From the NCBI GenBank assembly GCA_027596945.1, contig JADGJH010001006.1:1-12553 (forward strand): a stretch of DNA of 12,553 nucleotides. The letters run 5' to 3'. Made by a program: the position numbers and the translations under genes. Under the pieces are notes generated by a model. That model was not told where the DNA came from. It ran no database searches and saw only the letters and a list, made by a program, of their open reading frames with translations. This document shows, piece by piece, positions 1 to 8,230 of the stretch. How positions within the stretch are numbered: position 1 is the stretch's first letter; every line of letters starts with the position of its first letter. This DNA comes from Physocladia obscura. Taxonomy: Eukaryota; Chytridiomycota; Chytridiomycetes; Chytridiales; Chytriomycetaceae.

Positions 1-59
1 ATTTCTTTATGTGTATTGGAATAAAATGATGTTAGGGTATATTTTAGGTTTTATCTCAT

Positions 60-825
60 CCACTCCACCACAGAGTAATGCAGATTTCAACAGATAGATT
101 TGATTTGAGCAAACAAATTCTGAGCATCTTGCTTAAGCAGTGTCACCTTTGCTGCAATACCTTGAAGAATATTTTGAGAGACACACATATTGTTATTGAC
201 ACTCTAAAGTTGCGCTGATGCAATTGAAGGAATGGAGTCAAAAAGATGAGTAATATGCTCCGGAGGATCACCATCAATTAAACTCTGATGATTTGCTCCA
301 GTTTGCTCAATTTCCAGTGAATCTGTCTCTTTGCAATTGAAGAAGTTGATCCATAATTTCTTTGATAACAGAATTGGCTGCAGCACCAGGTCAATCTCAT
401 TGACATGGCTTCAATACTTGCTCTTCAAATTTATTCCACTGTGCCTGAGACTTGACTGTTAATGAGTACTTGCATACACTGACATTGATTGGTTCTGAAG
501 ATGCTGTAAGATTTTGCAGCAATGTTGAGGTCAACTTGGAAAATTTCATAACTTGATTGTGTTGTTTAAATGTCAGGTAATTGTCTATATCCAAGTTAAC
601 TGGCTGATGCTTTAGTTTGATCCATTAATAACAGCAGCAGCAGGCTGTATATAGGTGAGTGCATAAGAAATTGTCAATTGTTTGACAAGAAATATTGAGG
701 TTTGGAGGTTCTGCAGTCATTGATCTTGCCTGTTGATTAAAGTACTCTTTCACCAACACAGATAATCTAACCATATGCAGTGATTTTGAAGCTTCTGGAA
801 TATTTTGGGGTGATTGGACCTCCAT
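60..825 (-). pseudogene. Decayed coding sequence, helix-rich protein of unknown family
   Basis: On the minus strand a single frame runs from an ATG at 825-823 (good context, CAACCAATGG) down to 397, about 143 codons, with only one internal stop (TAA at 627-625). The following sequence stays coding-like after a frame change, through 386-204, and beyond a stop there continues in the same frame to a TGA near 81, which could be a decayed CGA. The last part has the heptad-like hydrophobic spacing of a coiled coil (for example QNILQGIAAKVTLLKQDAQ). I do not recognise the family. The pattern of a long frame with few lesions inside a CpG-depleted block fits a dead gene or transposon ORF. A chance open frame is possible because the DNA is AT-rich and rich in TG and CA. 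Confidence 0.4.
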
Positions 826-1013
826 TGGTTGGTTTCAGCTCATTGCAATGATTCAGGACAAAAAAAAATAAAAAACTCACATTTCTTTCATTTCAAATGG
901 AAAAAACAATATTGTTGATTTTTTTTGATTTTTTTTTTTGTCAAAGTTAAGTCATTAAACCCTTCCAACAAGTGACACCTGAAACCTTAACAGACAGTGC
1001 CACACATGATTGC

Positions 1014-1196
1014 CTACTGCCATTCATTGCTATTAGCCTCCACTTGCTGTTGTCTGCTATCATTGCCCAATGCCATTGCCAGTTTTGAAGTCTGCTTGCA
1101 AATTAAATTATGTCCCCTGTTGTGCCCTTTGATCTGCCTCACAATGCAACTGTCCTTTGTTCCAGCCATATCTTTGTTGTAAACAAACAAAAACAA
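1014..1196 (-). pseudogene. Short degraded reading frame in relic, unknown
   Basis: This minus-strand open stretch of about 60 codons contains a polar, Gln/Asn/Lys-rich peptide with Cys and His residues (for example QIKGHNRGHNLICKQ). It is preceded by tandem stops (TAA TAG near 1210) in the same frame. It shares orientation with the other degraded frames of the relic and may be one piece of the same dead gene. No family is recognised, and the length alone is compatible with chance. Confidence 0.2.
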
Positions 1197-1446
1197 AGGT
1201 ACCTATTAAACAGGTGTACCTCCTCCAAAACTTACTCTGAGGAAAATTAACAATTTAAGGTAACTCTGCAAAGAATCACTCAAGATGGCTAGGAAAGCAT
1301 GAATGTATATTCAAATAAATGCACGTTTATTGTTGATTTGCCATGTGTAACAAGGGGTTTTAGAGATGATATAATTTTATTGATTTGCTGTGACTATTCA
1401 GAAAAGAAATCAACGGTTTTTATACATTTTCCAGTGTCTTGGTGGC

Positions 1447-1914
1447 ACCTTGGCTTGATTGGTCACCTGGCATCTTATCTAAGTGACAAATGCTCTATTT
1501 GTCACTTTTGGTGATACCAGCAGTGTCTTTAATCAAGATCCTGGTAGGTGGCACCAATTTTTCTATTTTTCCATGCAAATTTTCAAAGTTAGAGCACTTA
1601 GAAAAACTTGCCTATCAATCCATCACTTGTGAAATATTCAACATGTTGTCACAAGTGCATACAATTAATTCAGAGCAATTTCTAGGCTTCCAGCATCTCC
1701 TAGTATCAATTGTGAATGAGTAATAAAAATATTTCTATCTTTACAGCCCATTGTGGCACATTGTGCACAGTACCACTACAGCAGCGTGAGCTGTTGTTCC
1801 AATAGTAACCTTGGCCAAAATTACAGCTTTATTCATCTCTTTGATCATTACAATGTTACCCTTGTTATCTACACAAGCTGAGGCCTCATGTATGCATAAC
1901 AAGTCCTGAGAGAG
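1447..1914 (-). pseudogene. Degraded reading frame with possible intron, unknown family
   Basis: On the minus strand 57 codons are open from 1914 to 1744, with coding-like composition (for example KGNIVMIKEMNKAVILAKV). The frame then meets TAA. A plausible 45-nt intron (GTAAAG at 1744 to TAG at 1700, with a TTGATAC branch-like site) would carry the reading on to about 1640, where TGA TAG interrupts it. The same frame continues through peptides such as LVPPTRILIKDTAGITK, then a TAG, toward 1447. The spacing of lesions suggests an inactivated gene rather than random sequence, but I cannot name the protein, and the intron is a guess from splice-site form only. Confidence 0.3.
1481..1507. repeat. 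Perfect 10-bp inverted repeat in relic
   Basis: AAGTGACAAA (1481-1490) and TTTGTCACTT (1498-1507) are exact reverse complements around a 7-nt spacer. The repeat is flanked by two copies of GGTGGCACC (1441-1449 and 1547-1555). It may be a remnant of a mobile-element structure or chance in low-complexity DNA. Confidence 0.6.
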
Positions 1915-3223
1915 TCACTATTTGTATATGTTATGTTACTCAATGATAAAGAAAATGCTGTTTAATAAGGCAGCTGAAAAATATACAGAAATATTGTGTA
2001 TGATGTTTCTTGTGTACTTTATTATCTTTACACGTTATTTCAGTGTGGCGATCACTGTAGATGACCTCTTTCAGTTGTTAGGGCATCTCAGTTATGATTA
2101 GATCTTGAATTCCAAATCTTTAATGAAAGCTTTGTATTTCAATTCTTATTTATTATACACAGAGAATTAATGGACTAATTATCTTTGGCAGTGAATTATT
2201 TGAGACTGTTGCCACTGGTCATGGAATTTTAACATTTATTGGTGATTTCCATCCTAATTCTTCCTCTTCATACATCTCATCCAAGCCTTATTTACTATTA
2301 TCACTATTCTCTTCCTCCTATGGCCAAAAAGTTGAAAATTGATGTTGTGTTTTGATCAAACTAAAAAACTGTATCTTAATCTGTTAAATGAAATAATATT
2401 TTGTGTAACAGAAATATCTGTTATACCAATTTTAAATTATTATCAGGAATTTTCATAAATTTAAAATATTTGAAAAATGCCATACAATACATTTTTCAAA
2501 ATTTTTCATGTGATTCAAATGTATTTTTGAAATTTATAATGATTTTATAATTAATTGCAACAAAGAAAAAATTAATTATGCAAACATTATTAATATATAA
2601 ATAAGGCAGTGCTAATTTTATTAATGTCTTGCAAATGTAGGAAATGCATTTTTTTTCATTTTATAGATAGATTACGCATTTTTATTCATTGCTTGCATTA
2701 CACATACATCATTATCAGGGGGTTGCATTGTGGTCATTGCTAACAGTATAATGCCTTGTCAGAAATTGTCAGATATAAATATGTCTTTTAATGAATTTGA
2801 CTTGTTTCCTGATGTTATTTTGTTACAAATTCCACATCAAAAACATCTACATTACCACCACTTTATTGACTGCATAGTAATATGCCAAATTATCATGAGT
2901 AAACTTACATCTGCTTTGAGTGGAATTCTGCCACCCATTGACCCTTGGAGTATTCTTACAACAACAGCCAGACATCATCAAAGTATTACACAATAAACCA
3001 ATTTATCCAGATCAATAGAGCCCTTGTATGTCACTCTGAATAATTCTATTTCTAGAAAACCACAATTTTGTCAAACTGCCTTCTATTTATGCTAAATGAT
3101 TATAATTGATATAATTGTTTAATTATCCATGCAACTGATTTATCACCAGCAATATCCAAGTAGCTCAGTCTAGTATTAGTAATGGCTGAAATTTTGTTAT
3201 TCTAATAATATTATAAGCTTTCA

Positions 3224-3373
3224 TTCCTCCAATTTTGTAGTTTCACCAGAACTGATACCAAAAATGATAAATCTATCTAAATAACAAAGTCTAGCATTCA
3301 TTCCAAAAAGTTTCTTTGCACTGACTGCTTTGAGCTGAAAAACTTCAAAACCATCAGTCCAGTTTGCAATCTT
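3224..3373 (-). pseudogene. Degraded reading frame at the inner edge of the relic
   Basis: Fifty open minus-strand codons lie between TAA (3376-3374) and TGA (3223-3221), with a protein-like hydrophobic pattern (for example LFGMNARLCYLDRFIIFGI). A further 9 open codons, which contain the boundary CpG at 3414, lie upstream between 3418 and a TGA at 3391-3389. TGA stops within CpG-poor DNA could be decayed CGA arginine codons. It shares the minus orientation of the other fragments, so the relic may have had its 5' side at about 3.4 kb and run leftward out of the window. No family is recognised. Confidence 0.25.
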
Positions 3374-3462
3374 TTAAGTGCCAAGGCTTCAAGAGTCAAG
3401 TGAAGAAGTGGTTTCGACAATTTCAGCAAACAAAAAATTATTGTCAAAAAGAAAATTAAGCA

Positions 3463-5532
3463 ATGATGGTTGGAATCAGCACCGTGGAACCGTTAAATTC
3501 ATATGCTCCCGCAAAATCTCTTCGAAAACCTGTTACCTACTCAAATGAATACATTGTTGCGGAAACAGCTTCACTTAAATCAGCAACGATTGATTTTGGA
3601 TTCGATCCAACGCGTTTCAGATCACTCACACAAACTTCTTCAGTTTCAAATATACATACATTTTTAAATATGAACAGCCACAATTCTAGTAATGAAATAT
3701 ACATTGATCTGACAGACATTGACTCCGTTGCACACGCACAACTTGAACGTGTTCGATGTTTGACTGTTGATGACACAGTTCACGCACAGTTCCTTGCTGC
3801 CGCCGCAACAAATACAAATTTAAACGTGTCACCTAAAGAGGCATTTCCAAGACGGTCCTTCAAGCATCGATTTGGATCGTCTTTGTATGCATTTTCGATG
3901 AACTATATTTAATACATGTCGCTGTTAACAATATTATATTTAAAACAGTGCAAAATTTCAAGAGAAGGTCAAAAAAGATTCTCAGCCAACAATAGCTCGT
4001 TTGAAATCCACAGCTTCAAAAATTTTCAATTCGTTAGCAAAAAAAAATCAATTATCTGGAAAAGGCGAGGCAGACGTATATTCAATAAAAGAATCTGAAA
4101 GTTCAAATTCAATAGCATCAGTGCAAACTAAACTTGTTCGTCAAAACAGCATCAGTTCTTTTAACTCTATTGCGTCTGCGCCCGAATACATGTCCCGAGA
4201 TATACCTCGCAAGCCTGTTAATCTCGAAACTCTTCCAATGAGCAGATCTACAGCGTGTTTTCCTGTTGCTAGGGTTGATCAAGTAGGTGGTTCGTTGTGC
4301 CGGGACACTATGGGACCAATACCCAGGCGAGCGGGAAGTATAGCAGCACTCGGACCCAGAACGGCTGATTGTCCTAGCCTAAGAATAAGTGGAAATGTTC
4401 GCCAAACCTATACAAGAACGTAAAGTGAAACTTTTGATGATTTCTTTTGCTCATTTTTTGACTTTCTTATTGTCAGAATGCAAAAGGCTACGTTTGACAG
4501 ACAAAATATTCCTAAAACTTTGCCGCAAATACCACTTCCCCCGATTTTTACTGGTAAAAGCTCTGCCGAACAAGAAAACTCACGCGAAAACCCCGTGAAA
4601 ACTGAATGTGAATTGAGTCTGGAAATTCCTGATGATAAAAAACTTACTCTTGAACAGCAAATTGCAGTGACATTAGAATTTTCCTCTTCTAAATTTAAAG
4701 AAAAGTCTGAAATTGAGCTTCCTCATAAAAATCCGGAGACTGAAATTCGATCAGCACTTGAAATCCTCACTGCAAATATTCATCACCTTGGCAATCATCT
4801 TGGTCAGTTTATTTTACACTTTTAAGAAAAACCTCCATCTTATTGCTGGATTCAGGAACACTGGATAAAATCAATGAAATTAAAGCGTCTGTTGAAGCGT
4901 TGCTAAAGCATGCCGAATCTCAACCTAGATTTGAAAATAATCTGTTACTGTCACCGCTGCCGTCGCCACCGCCACCACCGCAACCAGTTTATCCAGAATG
5001 TATTGTTTCGTCCAACGAATCCACATTTTTACAAGTGAAAAACGAGAAACTCACTGAAGATGGCTGCACCAATTTCATTCAATATCCTTGCATTAGTCAC
5101 ACCTCCAACAAGACTTGTGATATTTCTGCCAACAAATTGTATGAAATTGAAATACTCGAACAAAACACTGAAAATGCCAATATTGCTGAAGAAAACACTT
5201 CGTTAGCTTCTTTGACGTGCCGTGAAACCACCAATCAAGAAAAAACTGGATTAGTTAACTCTGCAAGTGTTGAAGAGCTGCCAACAGTTACTATAATTAA
5301 ATTGGGCATAACCGATTTTTCTCACGCATCTGAGTCTGCTGCAGCGGCAGAACCGGAAATAGCACAGGAGAATGAAATGAGAAAAAAGTTTGCTGAATTG
5401 CGGGCGAAATTCAACAAAAATGAGGAAAAAACACGGGTGGGTGTCAATAAATGGTTCAAAAAGGCTCCGCCACCACCGCCAGCAGTAGTGCCGCCTCATC
5501 TTATGACAGGTTCTCTTCAAACCACAGAATAA
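3463..5532 (+). CDS. Hypothetical 631-aa disordered Ser-rich and Pro-rich protein (4 exons)
   Basis: I do not recognise this protein. The model joins exons 3463-3884, 3949-4419, 4477-4802 and 4856-5532. The introns are 64, 57 and 53 nt, with GTATGC, GTAAAG and GTCAGT donors and CAG acceptors, and every junction keeps the frame. An in-frame TAA at 3457-3459 supports the ATG at 3463; a second ATG follows immediately. The predicted protein is largely hydrophilic and Ser/Thr-rich, with basic-residue-plus-Ser motifs that resemble PKA sites (RRAGS, about 267-271; VRQNS, about 204-208). A likely coiled-coil or helical part spans about 340-430. There are two polyproline runs: SPLPSPPPPPQP around 439-450, and APPPPPAVVPP at 610-620 just after a highly charged helix (RKKFAELRAKFNKN). 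Polyproline next to a basic helix suggests SH3, WW or profilin binding, as in cytoskeletal adaptors, but this is inference. No membrane segment or signal peptide is seen. The gene starts 50 bp from the CpG-poor relic, and its stop codon overlaps an AATAAA. Confidence 0.8.
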
Positions 5533-5544
5533 AATCGCAATAAA
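5528..5544 (+). promoter_or_regulatory. Two AATAAA polyadenylation-like signals
   Basis: AATAAA occurs at 5528-5533, overlapping the stop codon of the upstream gene, and again at 5539-5544. They could direct 3'-end formation of the 3463-5532 gene inside the 47-bp gap before the next ATG. In AT-rich DNA this hexamer also arises by chance. Confidence 0.35.
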
Positions 5545-5579
5545 AATTGGAATATTTTTTATTTTTTGCACTGAACCAA

Positions 5580-7430
5580 ATGGAGAAACTGCCTTCCAAT
5601 ATCCAACTGAATATTCTTCGGATGATTGGTCCGCGCCCAAGTCCGAATCCAAATTCGAATCCAAGTCCAGCGGATTTCGCCGAAAAATTAGCGGATAAAG
5701 ACGATCAATATTCTCGTGAGATTGGCTTGTTCCAACGCTTTGGATTCGCAACTATCCAACAGTTTCTTGCACCGGAAGCAGCTTTGACTGCGTTGCATGT
5801 TTTCTCTAGTAACCATGATGCGTTACGTCCGGCGAGAATCGGAACCGGTGTTCTGAAAACATTTGACCCCAATGTGCGTAACGATCGAATCCGTTTCATT
5901 GACATATTCCCGACAGTCACGGCAAGTGTAAATTCAGAGGAGCAAAAAACTGTTGCTGCTGTGTATCATGCGCTTAATCCTGTTATTTCCGCAATCAACG
6001 CGGCACTCAATCTCGACTCAAACGATTGCCTCGTATCAAACGGTATATTTCAGCTTGGTTTCTACTCAAACGGCGCCAGATATCAAAAACACAGAGACTC
6101 CTCGCCATTTATGCCTGGCAGACTTGTAACACTTATTATTTACTTGACGCAAGATTGGAACATGACAAAAGGTGGTCAGTTGCGATTGTATCGCCAAACT
6201 ACTCACGGTCACATTGACATTGCACCGCTTTTTAACCGCCTTCTGATTTTCAAGAGTCACTATGACCATGAAGTGTTGCCTGCGTTCTGCGATAGATTTG
6301 CCCTCACAATGTGGCTCTATTCTGAAAGTCTAAAAGCAGTTGAGGCTGTCTGTGCTCCAACTTTTTCTACAATTCGGTCTCAAATAAAAACTGCACAGTG
6401 GTCAATATTTGTTTCTATTGCGTCTTACCGAGATCCCGACGCTTACTCAACTGTTGAGCATTTAATCAAAACTGCGAAATATCCTGAACGTTTGATTATT
6501 GCAGTTCTCCATCAGGATGATCCAGTCGAAGATGCACAATTACACGCCAAAAAAAATGATGCTATTCTCTCTATTGCCTGTATTTTCATAAATACTATTG
6601 ACCGAAAGGATGCTACGGGCCCATATGCTGCACGACGAAAAATAGCTCGAGAGATGAAAAATAATAGCGCGACTCATTATTTTCAAATCGATTCACATAT
6701 GCGTTTCGCAAATAATTGGGATTGTATCCTTGTCGAATTGCTTGATGTTGCCGAATCAGTTTCAAAGAAATCAGCTATTTCTTTCTATCCTCCTGGGTTT
6801 GACGACAAGAATTTTACTCAGCTTGAGATCTTTCAGTTGCCTCCTCCCCCTTTTGGCCCTGTTTTGATGAAGGCAAATCCAGTTTTGGATGTAGACGGAA
6901 TGGTTAGAGTCACTGGATCCCTTGTTTTTCCACCACCCAACCCTGAAACACATCTTGATGGGGTTGTGGAACCTCAATCTTTGATTCGACAACGATTTAT
7001 TGCCGCAGGTCTTCTATTTTCGCGGCCCGAAATCATGAATGACTTGTATAATCTCGCCGATGATGATGTTGAATCGAATCTCGATGGGTTATTTTTCGGC
7101 GAAGAGTGTTTATGTACTGCAAAACTTTGGACACGCGGATACGAAATTTGGGGACCTAGAGATCCGAATCTGGGAGTTGCTTTTCATCGGTGGAGTCGAG
7201 TGGGTCGAAGCACGTTTTGGGAAAATTTTGACGGAGAATCTGGTAATTTATTGAAGAATAAGAGAGCACGATCTCAAGCCTGTGTAAAATTTGTGCTTGG
7301 GTTGCAATCTTTTGTGCCATCAACGGCGGAAGAAACAGTCGGTTTGTTTCAAAATTGGGCTGCCGGAAAAAGTAATGGTGTCGGTGTTGAACGAAGTGTT
7401 GAGACATTCAAAAAATTTGCCAATCTCTAA
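5580..7430 (+). CDS. Bifunctional cytosolic prolyl 4-hydroxylase - GT60 GlcNAc-transferase fusion (Skp1-modification type)
   Basis: This intronless gene encodes 616 aa. Residues about 45-250 are a 2-oxoglutarate/Fe(II) dioxygenase domain of the cytosolic PHD2/PhyA class. The iron ligands H171 and D173 (HRD) and H230 (HEVLP) are present, as is the 2-oxoglutarate Arg R239 in CDRFALTMW. Class-typical blocks GRLVTLIIYLTQDW (180-193), GGQLRLY (198-204) and DIAPLFNRLLIF (213-224) are also visible. Residues about 274-545 match the GT60 family (GlcNAc-transferase, Pfam PF11397): IFVSIASYRDP (276-286) at the nucleotide-sugar fold, the DSHMRF metal-site motif (371-376), FFGEE (505-509), RGYEIWGP (519-526) and H536. 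In Dictyostelium and Toxoplasma, separate PhyA and Gnt1 enzymes hydroxylate a Skp1 proline and then attach GlcNAc to it. Here one chain could do both steps. No signal peptide or membrane segment is seen, so it should act in the cytosol or nucleus. The frame is open upstream to 5541 but has no earlier ATG, so the start is the ATG at 5580. The substrate (Skp1 or another protein) is inferred from family knowledge. Confidence 0.92.
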   Translation: MEKLPSNIQLNILRMIGPRPSPNPNSNPSPADFAEKLADKDDQYSREIGLFQRFGFATIQQFLAPEAALTALHVFSSNHDALRPARIGTGVLKTFDPNVRNDRIRFIDIFPTVTASVNSEEQKTVAAVYHALNPVISAINAALNLDSNDCLVSNGIFQLGFYSNGARYQKHRDSSPFMPGRLVTLIIYLTQDWNMTKGGQLRLYRQTTHGHIDIAPLFNRLLIFKSHYDHEVLPAFCDRFALTMWLYSESLKAVEAVCAPTFSTIRSQIKTAQWSIFVSIASYRDPDAYSTVEHLIKTAKYPERLIIAVLHQDDPVEDAQLHAKKNDAILSIACIFINTIDRKDATGPYAARRKIAREMKNNSATHYFQIDSHMRFANNWDCILVELLDVAESVSKKSAISFYPPGFDDKNFTQLEIFQLPPPPFGPVLMKANPVLDVDGMVRVTGSLVFPPPNPETHLDGVVEPQSLIRQRFIAAGLLFSRPEIMNDLYNLADDDVESNLDGLFFGEECLCTAKLWTRGYEIWGPRDPNLGVAFHRWSRVGRSTFWENFDGESGNLLKNKRARSQACVKFVLGLQSFVPSTAEETVGLFQNWAAGKSNGVGVERSVETFKKFANL

Positions 7431-7450
7431 TACCTGCTTTTATTTGTTGA

Positions 7451-7693
7451 TTTTTATTTTTCAAAGTCAAAAATGATTCTCTTGTTGCGTTTCCCGTTTC
7501 ATCGGCGTTTACGCAAATATCCACTAGCTCAACTACCGTTGCTACTACCAAAATTACTTCCACTGCTACTATTGGTATAGCTACCACTGTTTATGTCACC
7601 GCTACGTCATCGAGCATTGCCGACACCTCGTCAGTTGCTTCCAGCGACGTGTGGACCCCTTCTAGTGGGAGTATTCTTATGTTCCTTGTTTGA
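7451..7693 (+). pseudogene. Ser/Thr-rich GPI-tail-like fragment, no start codon
   Basis: This frame is open from after a TGA at 7448-7450 to a TGA at 7691-7693. From about 7475 it encodes a low-complexity peptide that is roughly 45% Ser and Thr (for example STSSTTVATTKITSTATIG) and ends in a short hydrophobic stretch, SILMFLV. This is the form of the C-terminal stalk and tail of fungal GPI-anchored wall proteins such as the one at 8585-9302. No ATG or signal peptide precedes it, because the hydroxylase-transferase gene ends only 20 bp upstream. It is probably the 3' relic of a lost secreted-protein gene. It could instead be a terminal exon reached through the TTTTCAAAG acceptor-like site at 7466, but no donor gene is evident. 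Low-complexity likeness is weak evidence of homology. Confidence 0.35.
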
Positions 7694-7938
7694 TGGCTGT
7701 AAGGCAACTCACTGTATGCTCACCTGAACAATAAGTTATTACAAGCAGCATTTCAATCATCAATCTGCCCAAATGAACGATAGATTAGTTTAAAAATTCG
7801 CTGCTAATTATTTGGAATGTTTTGGGCTACGTAACACCTTTGTTGCTGCTACAATCTCGTTTTCCGTTGCGGTAGAGTGTTAAAATTCTTTTTTTTTCAA
7901 GCAAAAATAAAACCAGCCTTATTTCAAACTCATAAATC

Positions 7939-8230
7939 ATGCAGATCGTGAAAGTTTCAGCAAGAAACACCACAAGTCCAGTGCCTTCTGCATGTGCTAG
8001 TGGAAAGCCATATGGAGTGCATTCCGAATACTTGCTTTTCTCGGTATGGTGATTCCAGCACCACCGACCCGGCCACCAACTCTGCCAGCACCTCTGCTTT
8101 CGCTATTTCAAGCGGTGATCAAACCATCATCGGGATTTCTGTTGCTGCTTCGGCTGTGCTACCGAGTTTTTGTGCTCTTTATATTCATGCAACTCACAAT
8201 AGAATTTTTCTTTTTTGCAATCCTGAATGA
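7939..8230 (+). pseudogene. Frameshifted remnant of a secreted GPI-type protein
   Basis: Two plus-strand frames together look like the 3' part of a wall-protein gene. The frame from ATG 7939 gives TTSPVPSACASGKPYGVHSEY and closes at a TGA near 8047. The neighbouring frame carries on with CFSRYGDSSTTDPATNSAST and a hydrophobic end (GISVAASAVLPSF) to a TGA at 8228-8230. A one-base change near 8030 would join them. The Ser/Thr stalk and hydrophobic tail resemble those of the intact KNH-like gene 350 bp downstream. There is no signal peptide. The family is uncertain, and this could be a gene with unseen upstream exons rather than a relic. The bases between this and the preceding fragment (7694-7938) contain nothing I can identify. 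Confidence 0.35.

Larger units (their letters stand above)
1..3413. repeat. CpG-depleted degenerate relic region (old mobile element or dead gene), cut by left edge
   Basis: This stretch carries no intact gene. It is AT-rich and nearly devoid of CpG: by eye I find CG only at 213, 261, 1324, 1414, 1785, 2033, 2049 and 2675, while TG and CA are abundant. CpG becomes common right after 3414. In eukaryotes this is the usual mark of long-term CpG methylation followed by deamination of 5-methylcytosine, a fate typical of silenced repeats. Several short minus-strand open stretches with coding-like composition are broken by TGA, TAA and TAG stops and by frame changes. The interval of about 1920-3220 holds only AT-rich sequence in which I see nothing further, apart from an 88-codon plus-strand open frame (2730-2996) that resembles no known protein. 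No terminal inverted repeats, LTRs or target-site duplications were visible, so the element class is unknown. Confidence 0.55.

Noticed and set aside
1195..1230. AGGTAC/GTGTACCT inverted repeat
   Set aside because: The 6-base arms are too short to separate from chance in this composition.
2730..2996. 88-codon plus-strand open frame in the relic
   Set aside because: Its orientation is opposite to that of the other degraded frames, it has no recognisable motif, and its composition is as expected for CpG-poor AT-rich DNA.
5547..5579. Possible upstream start of the hydroxylase-transferase gene
   Set aside because: The frame is open there but begins with TTG. The first ATG is at 5580, which is the credible eukaryotic start.
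5500..5600. Possible splice joining the 3463-5532 gene to the hydroxylase-transferase gene
   Set aside because: I found no convincing donor near the end of the first gene and no CAG or TAG acceptor before the second. Both have clear stop and start codons.
5251..5751. 166-codon minus-strand open frame across two gene ends
   Set aside because: It overlaps the well-supported last exon of the scaffold-like gene and the start of the hydroxylase-transferase gene, and has no recognisable domain.
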